A stretch of 64,000 bases of DNA, from positions 25,567,566-25,631,565 of the forward strand of contig CM028325.1 in assembly GCA_016647705.1 (NCBI GenBank), read 5' to 3'. This stretch comes from Eucommia ulmoides (taxonomy: Eukaryota > Streptophyta > Magnoliopsida > Garryales > Eucommiaceae). Shown piece after piece: positions 21,850 through 32,723 of the stretch. A model generated the notes under the pieces. It was given only the letters and a program-made list of their open reading frames with translations. It did not search any database and had not been told where the DNA came from. The position numbers and the translations under genes are program-made. Position 1 is the first letter of the stretch, and every line of letters starts with the position of its first letter.

Positions 21850-23790
21850 AGGGCGGAGCCCAAGACCCAGCTACACCGGAAGCAGAGGAAGAGGAGGGCT
21901 CAGAAGATGAAGAAGTAGGGCCATCTAAGGCCCCAATGCTCGAAGCCCCCCGGCCCCCAACCAAATCCGACTAATCGTGATATCCAGGATCTCTAGTCTA
22001 AAATCGGATATCTTCGCAATGATTTTACTCACATGCAGATTTTCCTGGATCAGTACATGTGGCAACAAGATCAGAACCAACGGCTTTTATACGAGCTTCT
22101 TGGCATCGACATGACTCTCTATTCGCTAGTTCCACAATTCAACCCGGACGAGCTGCAACCACCATTTCCTCCCCATAAACGATAGGGGGTGAGACTATTA
22201 CGTCTTACCTCCTAGGTATGTGTCGGAACTCAGTTTTCCATTTTTATTTCTCTATTTTGTTATTGCGTTCGCTGCCTAGATAGTGAGGACACTGCCTCGT
22301 TCAAGTTTGGGGGTATTTATTGAGCATGAAGGAAGAAATTTTGTGATGTGAATGACAAAAAATTTTGTAAGGATTGGTTTTTTTTTTTTTTTTTTTGCAA
22401 TTGTATTAAACTAGAAATGTTTAGTTTTTGTTAATGTATTTTAATTTTTGTTTGTGCATGTGTGTTTAGGTTAAAATGTGTTTATATTTTTGTGTTGTTG
22501 TTTGCATGCTGAGTTTTGCGTTCATTTGGGCCGTTACCTGATGATAAAATTACCCCTAGTTGTTTTCGAGGTCAAGAGTAATACCCATGCATGTGTGATT
22601 CTGTGTGCTTGACAATGTTTTTTGGTAAAAGTTATTGTATATCCTAATTTACACGAGCACATAGACTCATGTATTTCTATTCAATTGATTTGAGGACGAT
22701 TATCGATTAGCTAAATTCATGACAAATTAAGGATTCTAGAACCAGATTGTGGGGAAGCTTGAGGCGAAATCCTAGGCAAGGTAGTTCAGGAGACGTGATT
22801 TAGGCATTCTTTTTGTCGCTTGAGCCTTTTTAAGCCTACCCTATTAAATGTTTATCCCCCATTACCCTGTCGAAGCCTAAATGTCAATTTAACTCTGAAC
22901 ACATGAAAAAAATACCCTAGCCAGTTGATCTTTTTCCAAACCTATATCGCTGAATTAAAGGCACATTTGAGTTAATCAAGTTAGCATTCATATATGCTAC
23001 TTGATGTGAATGGTTGGGTCTAGGGCGAACTTCAGATTGGTTCGGTATTCGAGTACTCACTTGTCGCTTTTCTTTCGTTTAAACCACATTCGTGAAATCA
23101 TACTAATCGAATAAGTTTGGGGGTCTGATCCGAAAAAAAAAACATTATGTGAATATAGTTTTTAATTCCATTTCTTGTGATAAGTGAATACAAAGTTCTT
23201 CAATTCTCGTTCAGGGTTGTGTTTTAAACGTGTGGGGTTACGAGAGAGTGATATAGTGACAAACGTTTATGCCTCGGGTATCGTTCAATCGATAATGATT
23301 TTTTGTCTTTTATTCCTACGATACCCTTGGTCATTCTCCAATGCCAAACCAAGCCCTATTGATCTCTATGCTTGTCCGAACCTACATTAGTGGATAGTTG
23401 AGCCCAGTCAAGCGTATGGTTTTCCTAAATCTTTTAAAGTTTAAGTCATGAGCTTAGCTACTGAATAATTCAATCTGGTGTTTGATTAGTTATACATTTG
23501 AGTTCTCTCACACACACATTTCAAACGGATCTAGAATGGTTTTCACTGAGTGTTGAAATTCTAGAACACCACGTGGTGTGTGTTATTCCTTAACTTGATC
23601 TGATTACGGGTTGTTGAGGGAAGAACCATCTGGTTTCTTCGATTGAACTTGAAACTCACGTGTGTTTACTTCCTATTTGTTAATGTTTATTTATTTTTAG
23701 TTTAGAAATTAGCTAATCAGTGTAGTTAGTTTGATTTAGTGTTAGGTTGTTTTGCTCGAGAACTAGCAAAATTCTAAGTTTCGGGGTATT
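21850..23790 (+). other. Non-coding 3' internal region of element A
   Basis: No credible gene. An acidic tail (EEEEGSEDEE-like, 21870-21920) may be the end of the upstream protein in another frame. Repeated purine tracts AAGTTTGGGGGTATT (22297) and AAGTTTGGGGGTCTG (23112) precede the final TTTCGGGGTATT next to the 3' LTR. Homologous, inverted sequence is at 26925-27959. Confidence 0.7.
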
Positions 23791-25100
23791 TGATAGGTTG
23801 AAAATACCTATCTACTTCTAAGTTGAATTTGTCAGTTTTCGAGTGTTTTATTAATGTTTTAATTGCGTTTTAGCTGTTTTTATGTAAATCAGGTGAAACA
23901 AGCAAAACGGTGGAAAAAAATGAAAAAAAGTTAGAAAAATATAAGGGATCAAGATTGCAGTCCCACCGCCTAGACGGTGAGAATGCAGGGGTGCTGAAAT
24001 TGAACAAGTCCCACCACCTAGGTGGTGAAAGTGCAGAGAGTTTGGAGACTCCTCCACCACCGCGGCGAATGTTTAACCGACTTACTCACCACCTAGGCAA
24101 TCAGCTCTGCACAGAGAAGAAGATATTTTTAGATATTTTTGAAACCTTGAGCCTATAAATACTTCTCCCCCACTTGTGATACAGGGCTGAACATTTCTAA
24201 CCTTAGCATTGTGTTCCTTAGCCATTTTTGAGAGATCAAAAAAGAGGTTCATCATTTGAAGAAGACGAAGTATTTGTGGAGCGATTCTTAGCGACAGTGG
24301 ATCATTCCACTCTCAGATTTGATCGTTCTTCCTGTGTTTTTATCTTTGTAATTACTTTTTATTATCTAATGATGTTGAATCACTCTTGTTTTGTATGTTA
24401 TATGGCTAAAATTATGTAGTTTGGATAAATATTATCTAGGTGTTGTTGTAAGTCATGCAAATACTAGTTTGATTGAATATACGTTACTTTAATGGTTATT
24501 TATCTAAATCCGATTGTGTTTACCATTATTCTAGATATTATGCTAGTTTAGATAATTAGAGACACTCGAGAGAAGTAACCCCGGATTCGGACAAGGGTAA
24601 ACACAACGCGACGTTCTAACGATCTGGGAGGGCGTTAGAAGGTGTGTCATCCATGACGTTGGTTGAAGACTCATGTGACTATGTGTTTGAAAAGACGTTC
24701 GAGGGGGACCTCGGCGTCAACCGTCAACGCGAAGTCACATATTCATTCACTGAGTACTCGGGAGAGGAAGTGAATGAGTTATAGATACAGAGATTGTCGG
24801 ATAGGATAAATACCGTTATAGCTAACTAAACGAAGTCAAATATGTATTATGTGAAAGAAATCAATACCTAGGTAATCAATATAGTTAGAACTAACCCAAT
24901 AATTGTAATTTATCTTAGTTGTAATTAAAATACAAACAATTCTTGAAAAGTCGAGATAATATGAGACTATGCAAATTACAGTATTCAACTAATTTACACT
25001 ATCCCCAGTGGAACGATATCCGATCTTATGATTCATCTATACTAAAACTTGACCTCGTGGGCTTGCGAGTAAAGTTAGATGTGAGCGTTTTAAATGGCCA
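23791..25100 (+). mobile_element. Element A 3' LTR
   Basis: Starts TGATAGGTTGAAAATACC right after TTTCGGGGTATT and ends TTTTAAATGGCCA. TATA box CCTATAAATACTTC at 24152-24165. The palindrome modules upstream are CCGCCTAGACGGTG, CCACCACCTAGGTGGTG (perfect), CCACCACCGCGGCG and CACCACCTAGGCAA. Confidence 0.8.
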
Positions 25101-25410
25101 CGTCCAGTCACCGTGACGACCCCAAGTAGGACCATGGCTATGGTATCACGAGAAGAGGATGCCCCACTGTTCTCGTTAGGCTGGCCCACAATGCTCACGG
25201 CGGCGGCCAGTGGAACGATATCCGATCTCACGATTCATCTATACTAAAACTTGACCTCTTGGGCTTGCAAGTAAAGTTAGATGTGAGCGTTTTAAATGGC
25301 CACGTCCAGTCACCGTGACGACCCCAAGTAGGACCATGGCTATGGTATCACGAGAAGAGGATGCCCCACCGTTCTCGTTAGGCTGGCCCACAATGCTCAC
25401 GGCGGCGGCC
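25007..25410. repeat. 202-bp tandem duplication across the right end of element A
   Basis: 25007-25208 and 25209-25410 are nearly identical, both starting AGTGGAACGATATCCGATC. Each unit joins the last 94 bp of the A LTR to 108 bp of the following sequence. The duplication therefore happened after these two were joined. Confidence 0.9.
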
Positions 25411-25671
25411 AGAATAGACTGGACTACGCCGCTAGATTCACTGAGCCTGTCGAGCATAGAGAATGAGAAATCTCCAGGGGTCGAACGATGCTCGACCCTG
25501 GAAGACAAGGAGCCGAATGAGGTCCGATTTGAAGAATCAAACCTCGAGCACGGGGTTGAACCAAAAGAAGAAGATAAAGAAGAGAGCGACATGTCTAGGA
25601 GGCAAGCAAAGGAGAAAAAAGGTACCAATGACCGGGCAGAAGGAAGGCTCTCAAAATTTTTACAAGTGTGA
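25315..25671 (+). CDS. Unrecognised hydrophilic open frame before the X 3' LTR
   Basis: A 118-codon frame, acidic and charged in its second half (EPKEEDKEESDMSRRQAKEKKG), with no domain I recognise. The first 32 codons lie in the 202-bp duplication. The minus strand is also open (25239-25787) and has a TATA-like TTATAAATAGG (complement of 25690-25703) just upstream of its reading direction. The segment could equally be a minus-strand LTR or promoter piece. Not claimed as a working gene. Confidence 0.25.
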   Translation: MTTPSRTMAMVSREEDAPPFSLGWPTMLTAAARIDWTTPLDSLSLSSIENEKSPGVERCSTLEDKEPNEVRFEESNLEHGVEPKEEDKEESDMSRRQAKEKKGTNDRAEGRLSKFLQV

Positions 25672-25923
25672 AATAAATAAAAGGACCCCCTATTTATAAG
25701 AAGGATGGTATCTATTCGAAAGGTCGCCAGCCCAACAGCTCTAATTTTATTGATTAGCGTGCCAGGTGCCACGTAACGACCATCCAATGGTTGAACGATT
25801 CAGCTTCCCCAGCTAACCAAAGCTCACACATATGTGCCAGGTAGGCCTCAAGTAGTGGTCTTTAATATCCCAGACTGAGAGTTTGGAATCTTGAACATTC
25901 GCCACTATGGTCAGATGCTCAGG

Positions 25924-25937
25924 ATGGGGGGCAACTG
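25924..25937 (+). other. Purine tract before the X 3' LTR
   Basis: GGATGGGGGGCAAC directly precedes TGATAAAGG at 25938. It sets the plus orientation of X. Confidence 0.7.
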
Positions 25938-26912
25938 ATAAAGGAAAATTTGGTCGATAAGCCACATGTCTAAAACCACACGTGCTTGGGGAACCTTCAT
26001 GATTAAATCATAGTGCCAAGGTTTCAAGTGTAGGAAAAAGGCTGAGCTCCAGGCTCTGAGCACCTTTAGCTCGGTAACCTCAAAATATGGGGGCCTAAAA
26101 CCATCCAGAGGCCGTCCTTGGCCAAGCTTCAGGATCCGAGCACCCTCATCTCAGCAACCTCAAAATATGGAGGCCTAAACCATCCAAAGGCCCTTCTTGG
26201 CCGAGCTTTGGGCTCCGAGTACCCTCAGCTCGGCAACCTCAAAATATAGAGGCCTAAAATCGTTCAGAAGGCCCCCTTAGCCGAGCTCTAGGCTCCAAGC
26301 ACCCTCAGCTCAGTAGCCTCATAATATGGAGGCCTAAAACCGTTTAAAAAGCCCCATTGGCTGAGCTCCAGGCTCCGAGCACCCTCAGCTCAACAACCTT
26401 AAAATATGGAGGCCTAAAACTATTCAGAAGGACCTCTTGGATGAGATCTAGGCTCCAAGCACCCTTAACTTAGCCACTTAAAAAGATGGAGGCTTAAAAC
26501 CACCCAAAAGACCATAGTGTCGAGCTGAGGGCTCTAGGCACCTTCGGCTAGGCTAATCATCGAATAGGAGGCACCAAAACCGCCCAGAAGACCACAGTGC
26601 CAAGCTGAGGGCTCCAAGTACCCTGATTTCGGCTAATCAGCAAATGGCGGCCTAAGATTGACCAAAAGACCACCCCGCCGAACTGAGGGCTCCGAGCACC
26701 CTCAGCCCAGCTAATCATCTAACGGGAGTCCCCAAGATTGGCCAGAAGGCTATTGTGCCGAGCTGAGGGCTCTGAGCACCCTCAGTCCATTTGATTATCA
26801 AATGGGAGATCCCAAAACTGACTAAAAGTCCACCACACCGAACTGAGGGCTCCTAACATGCTCTGCTCGGCTGATCATCAAGTGTGAAGCCCAAATCTGC
26901 CCAGACGACAAC
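25938..26912 (+). mobile_element. Element X 3' LTR, left part, with 79-bp hairpin array
   Basis: Collinear with 7887-8609 but longer. Eleven units lie about 79 bp apart (26042, 26120, 26200, 26279, 26359, 26439, 26518, 26598, 26677, 26757, 26838) and a twelfth is split by element B. The first six are of the 'caacctcaaaatatgg' type, the later ones of the 'tgatcatc' type, the same order as in the 5' LTR. Confidence 0.85.
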
Positions 26913-27959
26913 TACCCCAAAACTCAAACATTTGCTTGTCCTCAAGCAAAAACACTCACATTAAAATAAAAAACACAACGAAATAACTAACCCAAAAACT
27001 AAAAAGACATAAACAACCTAAACACAAACAATCTAAACATAACGACATGTGAGTTTTAAATTCAACTATCGACCAAAATATTTTTCCCTCAACAACCCCC
27101 AATCATATCGAGTTCAGGAGTAAAACACACCATGTGATGTTCTAGAATTTTGACATTCAAATAATGGTAAACGTCATTCCAGATCCTTTCAACGTGTGTG
27201 TACGAAACACAATAATACAACTATCCAACGACCAGATTGGATTATCCACTAACGAAACTCACGACATAGAATGTAAAGGACTAGGATATCTATACACCTA
27301 ATTGGGTTCTACTCTCCACTAATAGAGGCTTAGAAGTTAAAAAAGATCAATAGGACTTGGTTCGGTTTGGAACATTTGGCCAAGGGTATATCAGGAATGT
27401 AAAATGGGTTAACATCATTAACTTAACATAACCCAAGGCTCAACACTTGGCACACTCACACTCGAACCCCCATAGATTAATATGAAACAAATCTAAAAAT
27501 ACATTTAAGACCGACGTACTCACTTGTCAAAAGAAACGAAAATTGAACTATATTTACATATGGTTTTTTATTTTTCAACTTACCACACCCCTAAACTTAT
27601 TTGATTATTACTATTTCATGGGTGTGGTTAAAATGAAATAAAACAAATTACAAGTGAGTACTCGAATATCGAACCAATCAAAAGTTCGCCCTAAACCCAA
27701 CCGCTCACTTCAAGTAGCATACACGAATGCTAACATGATTCACTCAAATTGTTCTTTCGGTTCAGCGATATCGGTTTGGAAAAAGTTTAATTGGCCAGGG
27801 TATTTGTTATGTGTTCAGAATTGAAACGACATTATAGGTTTCGACAGGGTAACCAGGGATAAACATTTTACAAGGTAAGCTTCAAAGGCTCAAGCGACAA
27901 AATGAAAGCCTAAATCATGTCTCCTAAACTACCTTACCTAGGGTTTTGCCTCAAGCTTC
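26913..27959 (-). mobile_element. 3' non-coding end of element B
   Basis: Inverted homologue of 22748-23790 of element A. Shared blocks include GAAGCTTGAGG, 'tgtcgcttgagcc', 'attctagaacatcaca' and a 'gggttgttgaggga' block. No open frame of interest. Confidence 0.75.
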
Positions 27960-30180
27960 TGATAGGTGTAATTTACCTATCTATTTCCAAACCGAACATT
28001 GTTAGTTTTCGAGTACATTTATTACGTTTTAATACATTTTTTTGTGTTTTTATATAAATCAGGTGTTTGATGTGAAAATTCATGAAAACGGATCAATATT
28101 GACGAAATTGGATCAAGAACGATGGAAGAATGGTGGGAAAACAAGTACGAAGACAATATTTAGAACAACAGCCCACTGCCGCGGCGTCCAGACCACCACT
28201 GCGGTGGTGAATATACAGAGAGAGCCTTATTACTACTGAAAGCTCACCGCCAAGACGGTGAAACTGTAGAGAGGTTCTTGATTCCACCGCCTCCTCCACC
28301 GCTGCGATGAACACTATGCCGATATGCCCACCGCCATGGTGGTCACTCTACACCAGATTTAGATATTTTTTTAGATATTTTTGGCTTCCTATTTCTTATC
28401 CTCTCCTCTCCTCCAGCCATTAGAGCTCCATTAAGGTTAATATATTTTAGAGAGAGGTTTGGGAAGTGTTCAACCAATTCCGAAAGAGAAGAACACGTTG
28501 TGAAGAAGGAGAAATGATCCCGAAGCGTTTTTAGCCGCAAAGCTTTGGACTACGGCTAAGTTTCTTTCATTTTTTTTCTTAATTTCGGTAGTTAGTTGAG
28601 CATGTTTAGCTCCGTTTTCATTGTATAAACGGTTATGGCCATGAGCTAAACGGACTTTGTCTAGGGATTAATATATTTTATGAAATTGTTGTTTGTTCGA
28701 ATTTGTGTTTCGTTAATGGTTGTTCTTCGCTATTTGGATTGTGTTTACCGTTATTCTTTGATATTATGCTTATTCAGATAATTAGAAAATATGGGATTTG
28801 ACACTTGGGAGAGGTAACCCCAAATTCGTACTAGGATAAACACAACGTGACGATCCAATAACCCGGGAGGGACTTGGAAAGTATGCAATCAATGACGTTG
28901 GGACAAGACTCACGTGACCTAGTATTGTTAAGACGTTAAGAGAGACTTCTTCGTTAACTCAAAGTCATGTATTCACTCGTTTTACACTCGGGAGAGATGG
29001 CGAGTGAGTTTACAAACCAAGATTATCGGATAGGTCGAACGTCGTTAACGTAAACTAAAACGGGATCAAACATGTTTTTTTATTAGTATTAATTAATTAA
29101 ACATATTTTTATAGCCTAGATAAAATTAGGTTATGACAATTACGGTACTCGATTATAATCTCAACCTTACTCTCCCCATCTATACTAAAATTTGACCTGT
29201 ACACTTGCGGTGCAAGTTAGCGACGTAATATTCTGGTACCAAGTTTTTTGATTATTATTGATATTGTGAGTAAATGGGCCGATTTTACTTTAGGCGTTTC
29301 TTTTGTATATAAATTTTTGTTTGTAATTTTGTTTTTTATTTCTCTTACAGGGTACTTGGAGATGTTAGATCGATAAGTATTGATGCAATTCGTTCAACAA
29401 AATTTCGAGCCATTTTATAGCGCTTGGGATCGATACAAGGAGTTGCTACTCCGATTTCCAAACCATCGTTTCCCGAGGGAGTGTCAACTACTGAACTTTC
29501 TCGACAGGTTACAAGCCTTAACTAGAATGTGGGTTGAAAGAGAAAACGATACCACCTCTTTCAACCAACTAACCGCGGACGAAGCCTATTGGGTACTGGA
29601 AGACATGGCCGAGTATGATTTTCATGGTTGGAATTATTCAACAAGCTACCAAAGCTTGGGGGATAGTTTCACCGCTATGGCGTCATTGATTGACATTTTG
29701 GATCAAAATGAGTAGTCTTCTCCGGCCTTAGAAGACGTGTTCGCTACTGCTATGGGAAAAACTCAAAGATTATTGAGGGAGACGCATGATCGACTCAATG
29801 AGCACAAGGATCGTCTCGACAACATTGAGATGATTTGCACTGAAGTCGATGCGACCGTAACGTCTTTGCAGATGCAAATCGGTCAGCTTATCTGCTTTGT
29901 TGAAACCAAGACAGAGACGGTGGCACTGAGAGGCAAACAAGTCGAATCCTATTATGAAAGCCGCCGGGAGGAACCGAAGACAAGCGGGAGGTACTTGGGT
30001 GAGATCGATGAAAATTCACACATTAATCGTTGTGAATTTTCACCGTTCGAATTCCAGTTGGTGACGCCACCATCGATCCCAAATGATCATATTTACAAGG
30101 ATCCAATGTGGCTCACTTGTCCTTCGCCACCATTAGTAAGGTTCTTTTATGCCCACCAAGTAACTCTTGATTTAAGGTCT
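27960..30180 (+). mobile_element. Element C: truncated Athila-like element (LTR plus gag-like gene)
   Basis: LTR at 27960-29241 (TGATAGGTGTAATTTACC to TTCTGGTACCA), then a gag-like gene, then an abrupt end where sequence inverts into element B. Just after the LTR the primer-binding site is missing: AGTTTTTTG joins directly to ATTATTATTGATATTGTGAG, while B has GGCGCCGTTGTTGGGGA in between. C cannot have replicated in its present form. Confidence 0.75.
28165..28360. promoter_or_regulatory. Palindromic CACCGC/GCGGTG modules in the C LTR
   Basis: CCACTGCCGCGGCG, CACCACTGCGGTGGTG (near-perfect), CACCGCCAAGACGGTG, CCACCGCTGCGATG and CACCGCCATGGTGG. These are counterparts of the CCTAGG modules in the A LTRs, each with changes on both arms. 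Confidence 0.6.
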
Positions 30181-30187
30181 TCAGCCT
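29362..30187 (+). pseudogene. Gag-like gene of element C
   Basis: One reading frame with stops near 29374 and 29713. The N-terminal half has FEPFYSAWDRYKELLLRFPN, then FLDRLQALTRMW and TADEAYWVLEDMAEYD. That is the order of the retrotransposon Gag domain of Athila/Tat elements (YEAWERFK.LL..CP.H, FY.GL, A..L.E.MA). The second half has RLNEHKDRLDNIE and TSLQMQIGQL, probably coiled coil. Gag would form the particle. No protease or polymerase follows, so the element is gag-only as present. Confidence 0.65.
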
Positions 30188-31195
30188 GACACGGAGAAGT
30201 GCTCGTCAAAGAGTAGCTTTCGCCCGTAGAACGTGTCAAACAACACCACGTACGGGTCTTGATTCAATACACCCTCAAGACTAGCGAGATTTGGCTCTGA
30301 TCGGCTCGATCTTTCAACTTAACTCAACTCTGATTTATGTGCTTGGTTGGCATGAATGTATTGAGCTAGAAATGGGGTAGGATAAGTGAGCCACATTGGA
30401 TCCTTGTAGATGCGATCGTCTTGGATCGAGTGCAGCATCATCAACTGGAATTCAAATGGTGAAAACTCACAACGATTAATATGTGAATCTCCATCGCTAA
30501 TCTACACTTGGGTTCTCTCCCAATTAGTGTGATCATCTTTGATCTCATCCAAGTGCCTTCCATTTACATTCAGTTCCTCACGATGGCTTTCACATTCGGA
30601 TGTGATTTGTTCACCTTTCAGTGCCACCGCTTCTGACTCAGCCTCAACAAAGCAGATAAGCAGACCGATTTACGTTTGAAGAGATGTTTCAGTCGCATCA
30701 ATTTCGGCACAGACTGTCTCAATATTATCAAGATGATCATCGTGTTTGTTGAGTCGATCATACATTTTCCTCAAGAATATATGAGTCTCCCCCATAACTA
30801 TGGCGAACACTTCTTCTAGGTTAGGAGAAGACTCCACATCTTGAACCAGAGTGTCAATCCATAGCGCCGTAGTATTGGAATAATCCCCCAAGCTTTGGTG
30901 ACTTGGTTAATAATTCCAACTTTGATAATAAAATGCCGCCAATTCCTCCAATGACCAAATGGCTTCGTCTGTACTTAGGTCGTAGAAAGAGGAAGTACCG
31001 TTTCCTCCTTCCACCCATATTCTAATTGCGGCTTGTAACCCGTCGAGGAAATTCAGAAGTTGACACTCCCTCGGAAAACCATGATTCGGGAACTGGAATA
31101 GCCTCTCGTTGTAGCGATCCCAAGCACAATAAAACAGCTCAAAATCTTGTTGAAAGAATTGCATAAGTACCTGTTGATCTAACATCTCCAAGTAC
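30181..31195 (-). pseudogene. Gag-like gene of element B
   Basis: Inverted counterpart of 29362-30187. The frames 30907-31191 and 30670-30891 are separated by a stop and indels. Readable motifs are FELFYCAWDRYNERLFQFPN, STDEAIWSLEELAAFY and LNKHDDHLDNIETVCAEID. It starts at MEMLDQQ close to the splice- or leader-like purine region and follows the primer site by about 110 bp. Confidence 0.65.
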
Positions 31196-31306
31196 CCTGC
31201 AAGGAAAATAAAAACAAAACTACAAACAAAAAATTATACACAAAAGAAATGCCTAAATTAAAATCAAGTTACTTACTCACAATATCAACAATAATCTAAA
31301 ACACAA

Positions 31307-31324
31307 TCCCCAACAACGGCGCCA
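31307..31324 (-). other. Athila-type primer-binding site of element B
   Basis: The minus strand reads TGGCGCCGTTGTTGGGGA, 6 bases after the LTR end ACCA. This GGCGCCGTTG.CGGGGA-like signature is characteristic of Athila/Tat-lineage elements. Confidence 0.85.
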
Positions 31325-31330
31325 AAAACT

Positions 31331-32723
31331 TGGTTGTGCGTAGATACGTCACTACTTTCACCGCAAGTGTACGGGTCAAGTTTTAGAAAAGTGGAAAAAG
31401 TAAGGGTTGTCGTATCCACAGGGATTAGTTGAGATTATCGTCGAGTACCACGATTATCATAACCTGACTTTATCTAGGCGATACAAATGGTTTATAATTA
31501 ATTAATACTAATACTAAGTTAATTAATCTAATTATACTAATATAGTGGTATGACGTTTATGAAAAATTATTGCCTAGGGATTAACTTCGTTTACTTAAAC
31601 ATGTTCATTTCAATCTAGTTTACATTAACAACGTTCATCCTATCCAACAATCTCTATATCGAAATCTCATTCACTATCTCTCCCGAGTGTAAAGTGAATG
31701 AATATGTGACTTTGCGTCAACGAAGAAGTCTCCCTCAACGTCTATACGACACTTGGTCACATGAGTCTTGCCTAACGTCACAGATTGTACACTTTCTAAC
31801 TCCCTCCCGGGTTATTAGATCGTCGTGTTGTGCTTAAACCCTAGTCCAAATCCAGGGTTACCTCTCCCAAGTGTTAAACCCCGTATTCTCAGTATATCTA
31901 AACAAGCATATAAACATAGAATCACGGCAAACACAATCGGATAAACATGAACAACCATTAACGAAATATAGATTTTATATAAATGACGTTTATATGAAAT
32001 CAATCAAGCCTTAGACAATATATGTTTAGCTACACATGGCCATAGCCCTAAATACAATTAGAAACGAGTTAAACATATTTAAACATACAACCAATCTAAG
32101 AGAGAAAGAGAGAAATAAGGAGACTAGCCGTTATCCGAAGATTCACTGCTAAAACCGCTCCGAGAACGCTTCATCCTTCTTCGCAACATGATCTTCTATT
32201 GGTCAAATAGCCTTGGAGCTCTCAAAACTCCCGAAAACGCCAACCTCCTGTTTGGGGAGAATAGGGATGATATTTATAGGATTCAAAATATCTTAAAATA
32301 TCTCAAAATATCTGTTCTGTCGGCAGTTTGACCACTGCGGCGGTGGAAATGCAGAGAGTTTAGCAACTCTCTATTGTTTGATCACTACGGCGGTGGTGTC
32401 ATCGCTGCGGCGGTGACACCCTTTGGTATTTTGACTATAACTTTATCGTCAAAACTCTAATTGAGGTGATTCAAAAACTTATGGAAAGCTAAGACAAATA
32501 TATACAACTTCCGTGTTTCTAGTTTTTCTAAAATAGAGTCACATAATTATCCAAAATAGCCTTGAAGTTACTATATCTGTACCGACTTTGCCTCTTTTCA
32601 CCCATTTATTCAAAAACCTAAAAAAACAATACAAAAACACATTAAACTAACAAAAGTGCTTGAAAACACACAAATATTTGAATCTAAAAGTACCTGATTT
32701 GTTGGTAAATAAACCATTCATCA
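31331..32723 (-). mobile_element. Element B 5' LTR
   Basis: 1393 bp. The minus strand begins TGATGAATGGTTTATTTACC and ends CTACGCACAACCA. A TATA-like CCTATAAATATC is on the minus strand (complement of 32269-32280). Upstream are modules CACTGCGGCGGTG, CACTACGGCGGTGG and CGCTGCGGCGGTG (32333-32425). The conserved 'cccgggagg' block is near 31803-31811. Confidence 0.85.

Larger units (their letters stand above)
19514..25100 (+). mobile_element. Element A: Athila-like non-autonomous LTR element
   Basis: LTRs at 19514-20929 and 23791-25100 enclose 2.9 kb. The internal region carries one broken gene and purine tracts such as AAGTTTGGGGGTATTT. There is no reverse transcriptase or integrase, so the element would depend on proteins made elsewhere. 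Flanks GCATG and CGTCC do not match. Sequence right of the element is not the expected continuation of Y2. The 5' half and 3' half may therefore derive from different insertions. Confidence 0.7.
26913..32723 (-). mobile_element. Element B: Athila-like element with only one LTR, TSD ACAAC
   Basis: It interrupts an X repeat unit. ACAAC occurs at 26908-26912 and 32724-32728, and removing the insert restores a continuous unit. Read on the minus strand: a 5' LTR (31331-32723), primer site (31307-31324), gag-like gene, then a 3' non-coding region ending in the Athila-type block GCTTGAGGACAAGCAAATG and the purine tract TTTGAGTTTTGGGGTA at the very edge (26913). A 3' LTR is missing. Element C lies inside it. 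Confidence 0.8.

Noticed and set aside
25239-25787. 182-codon minus-strand frame as a gene
   Set aside because: Overlaps a similarly open plus-strand frame and a tandem duplication; no recognised domain on either strand.
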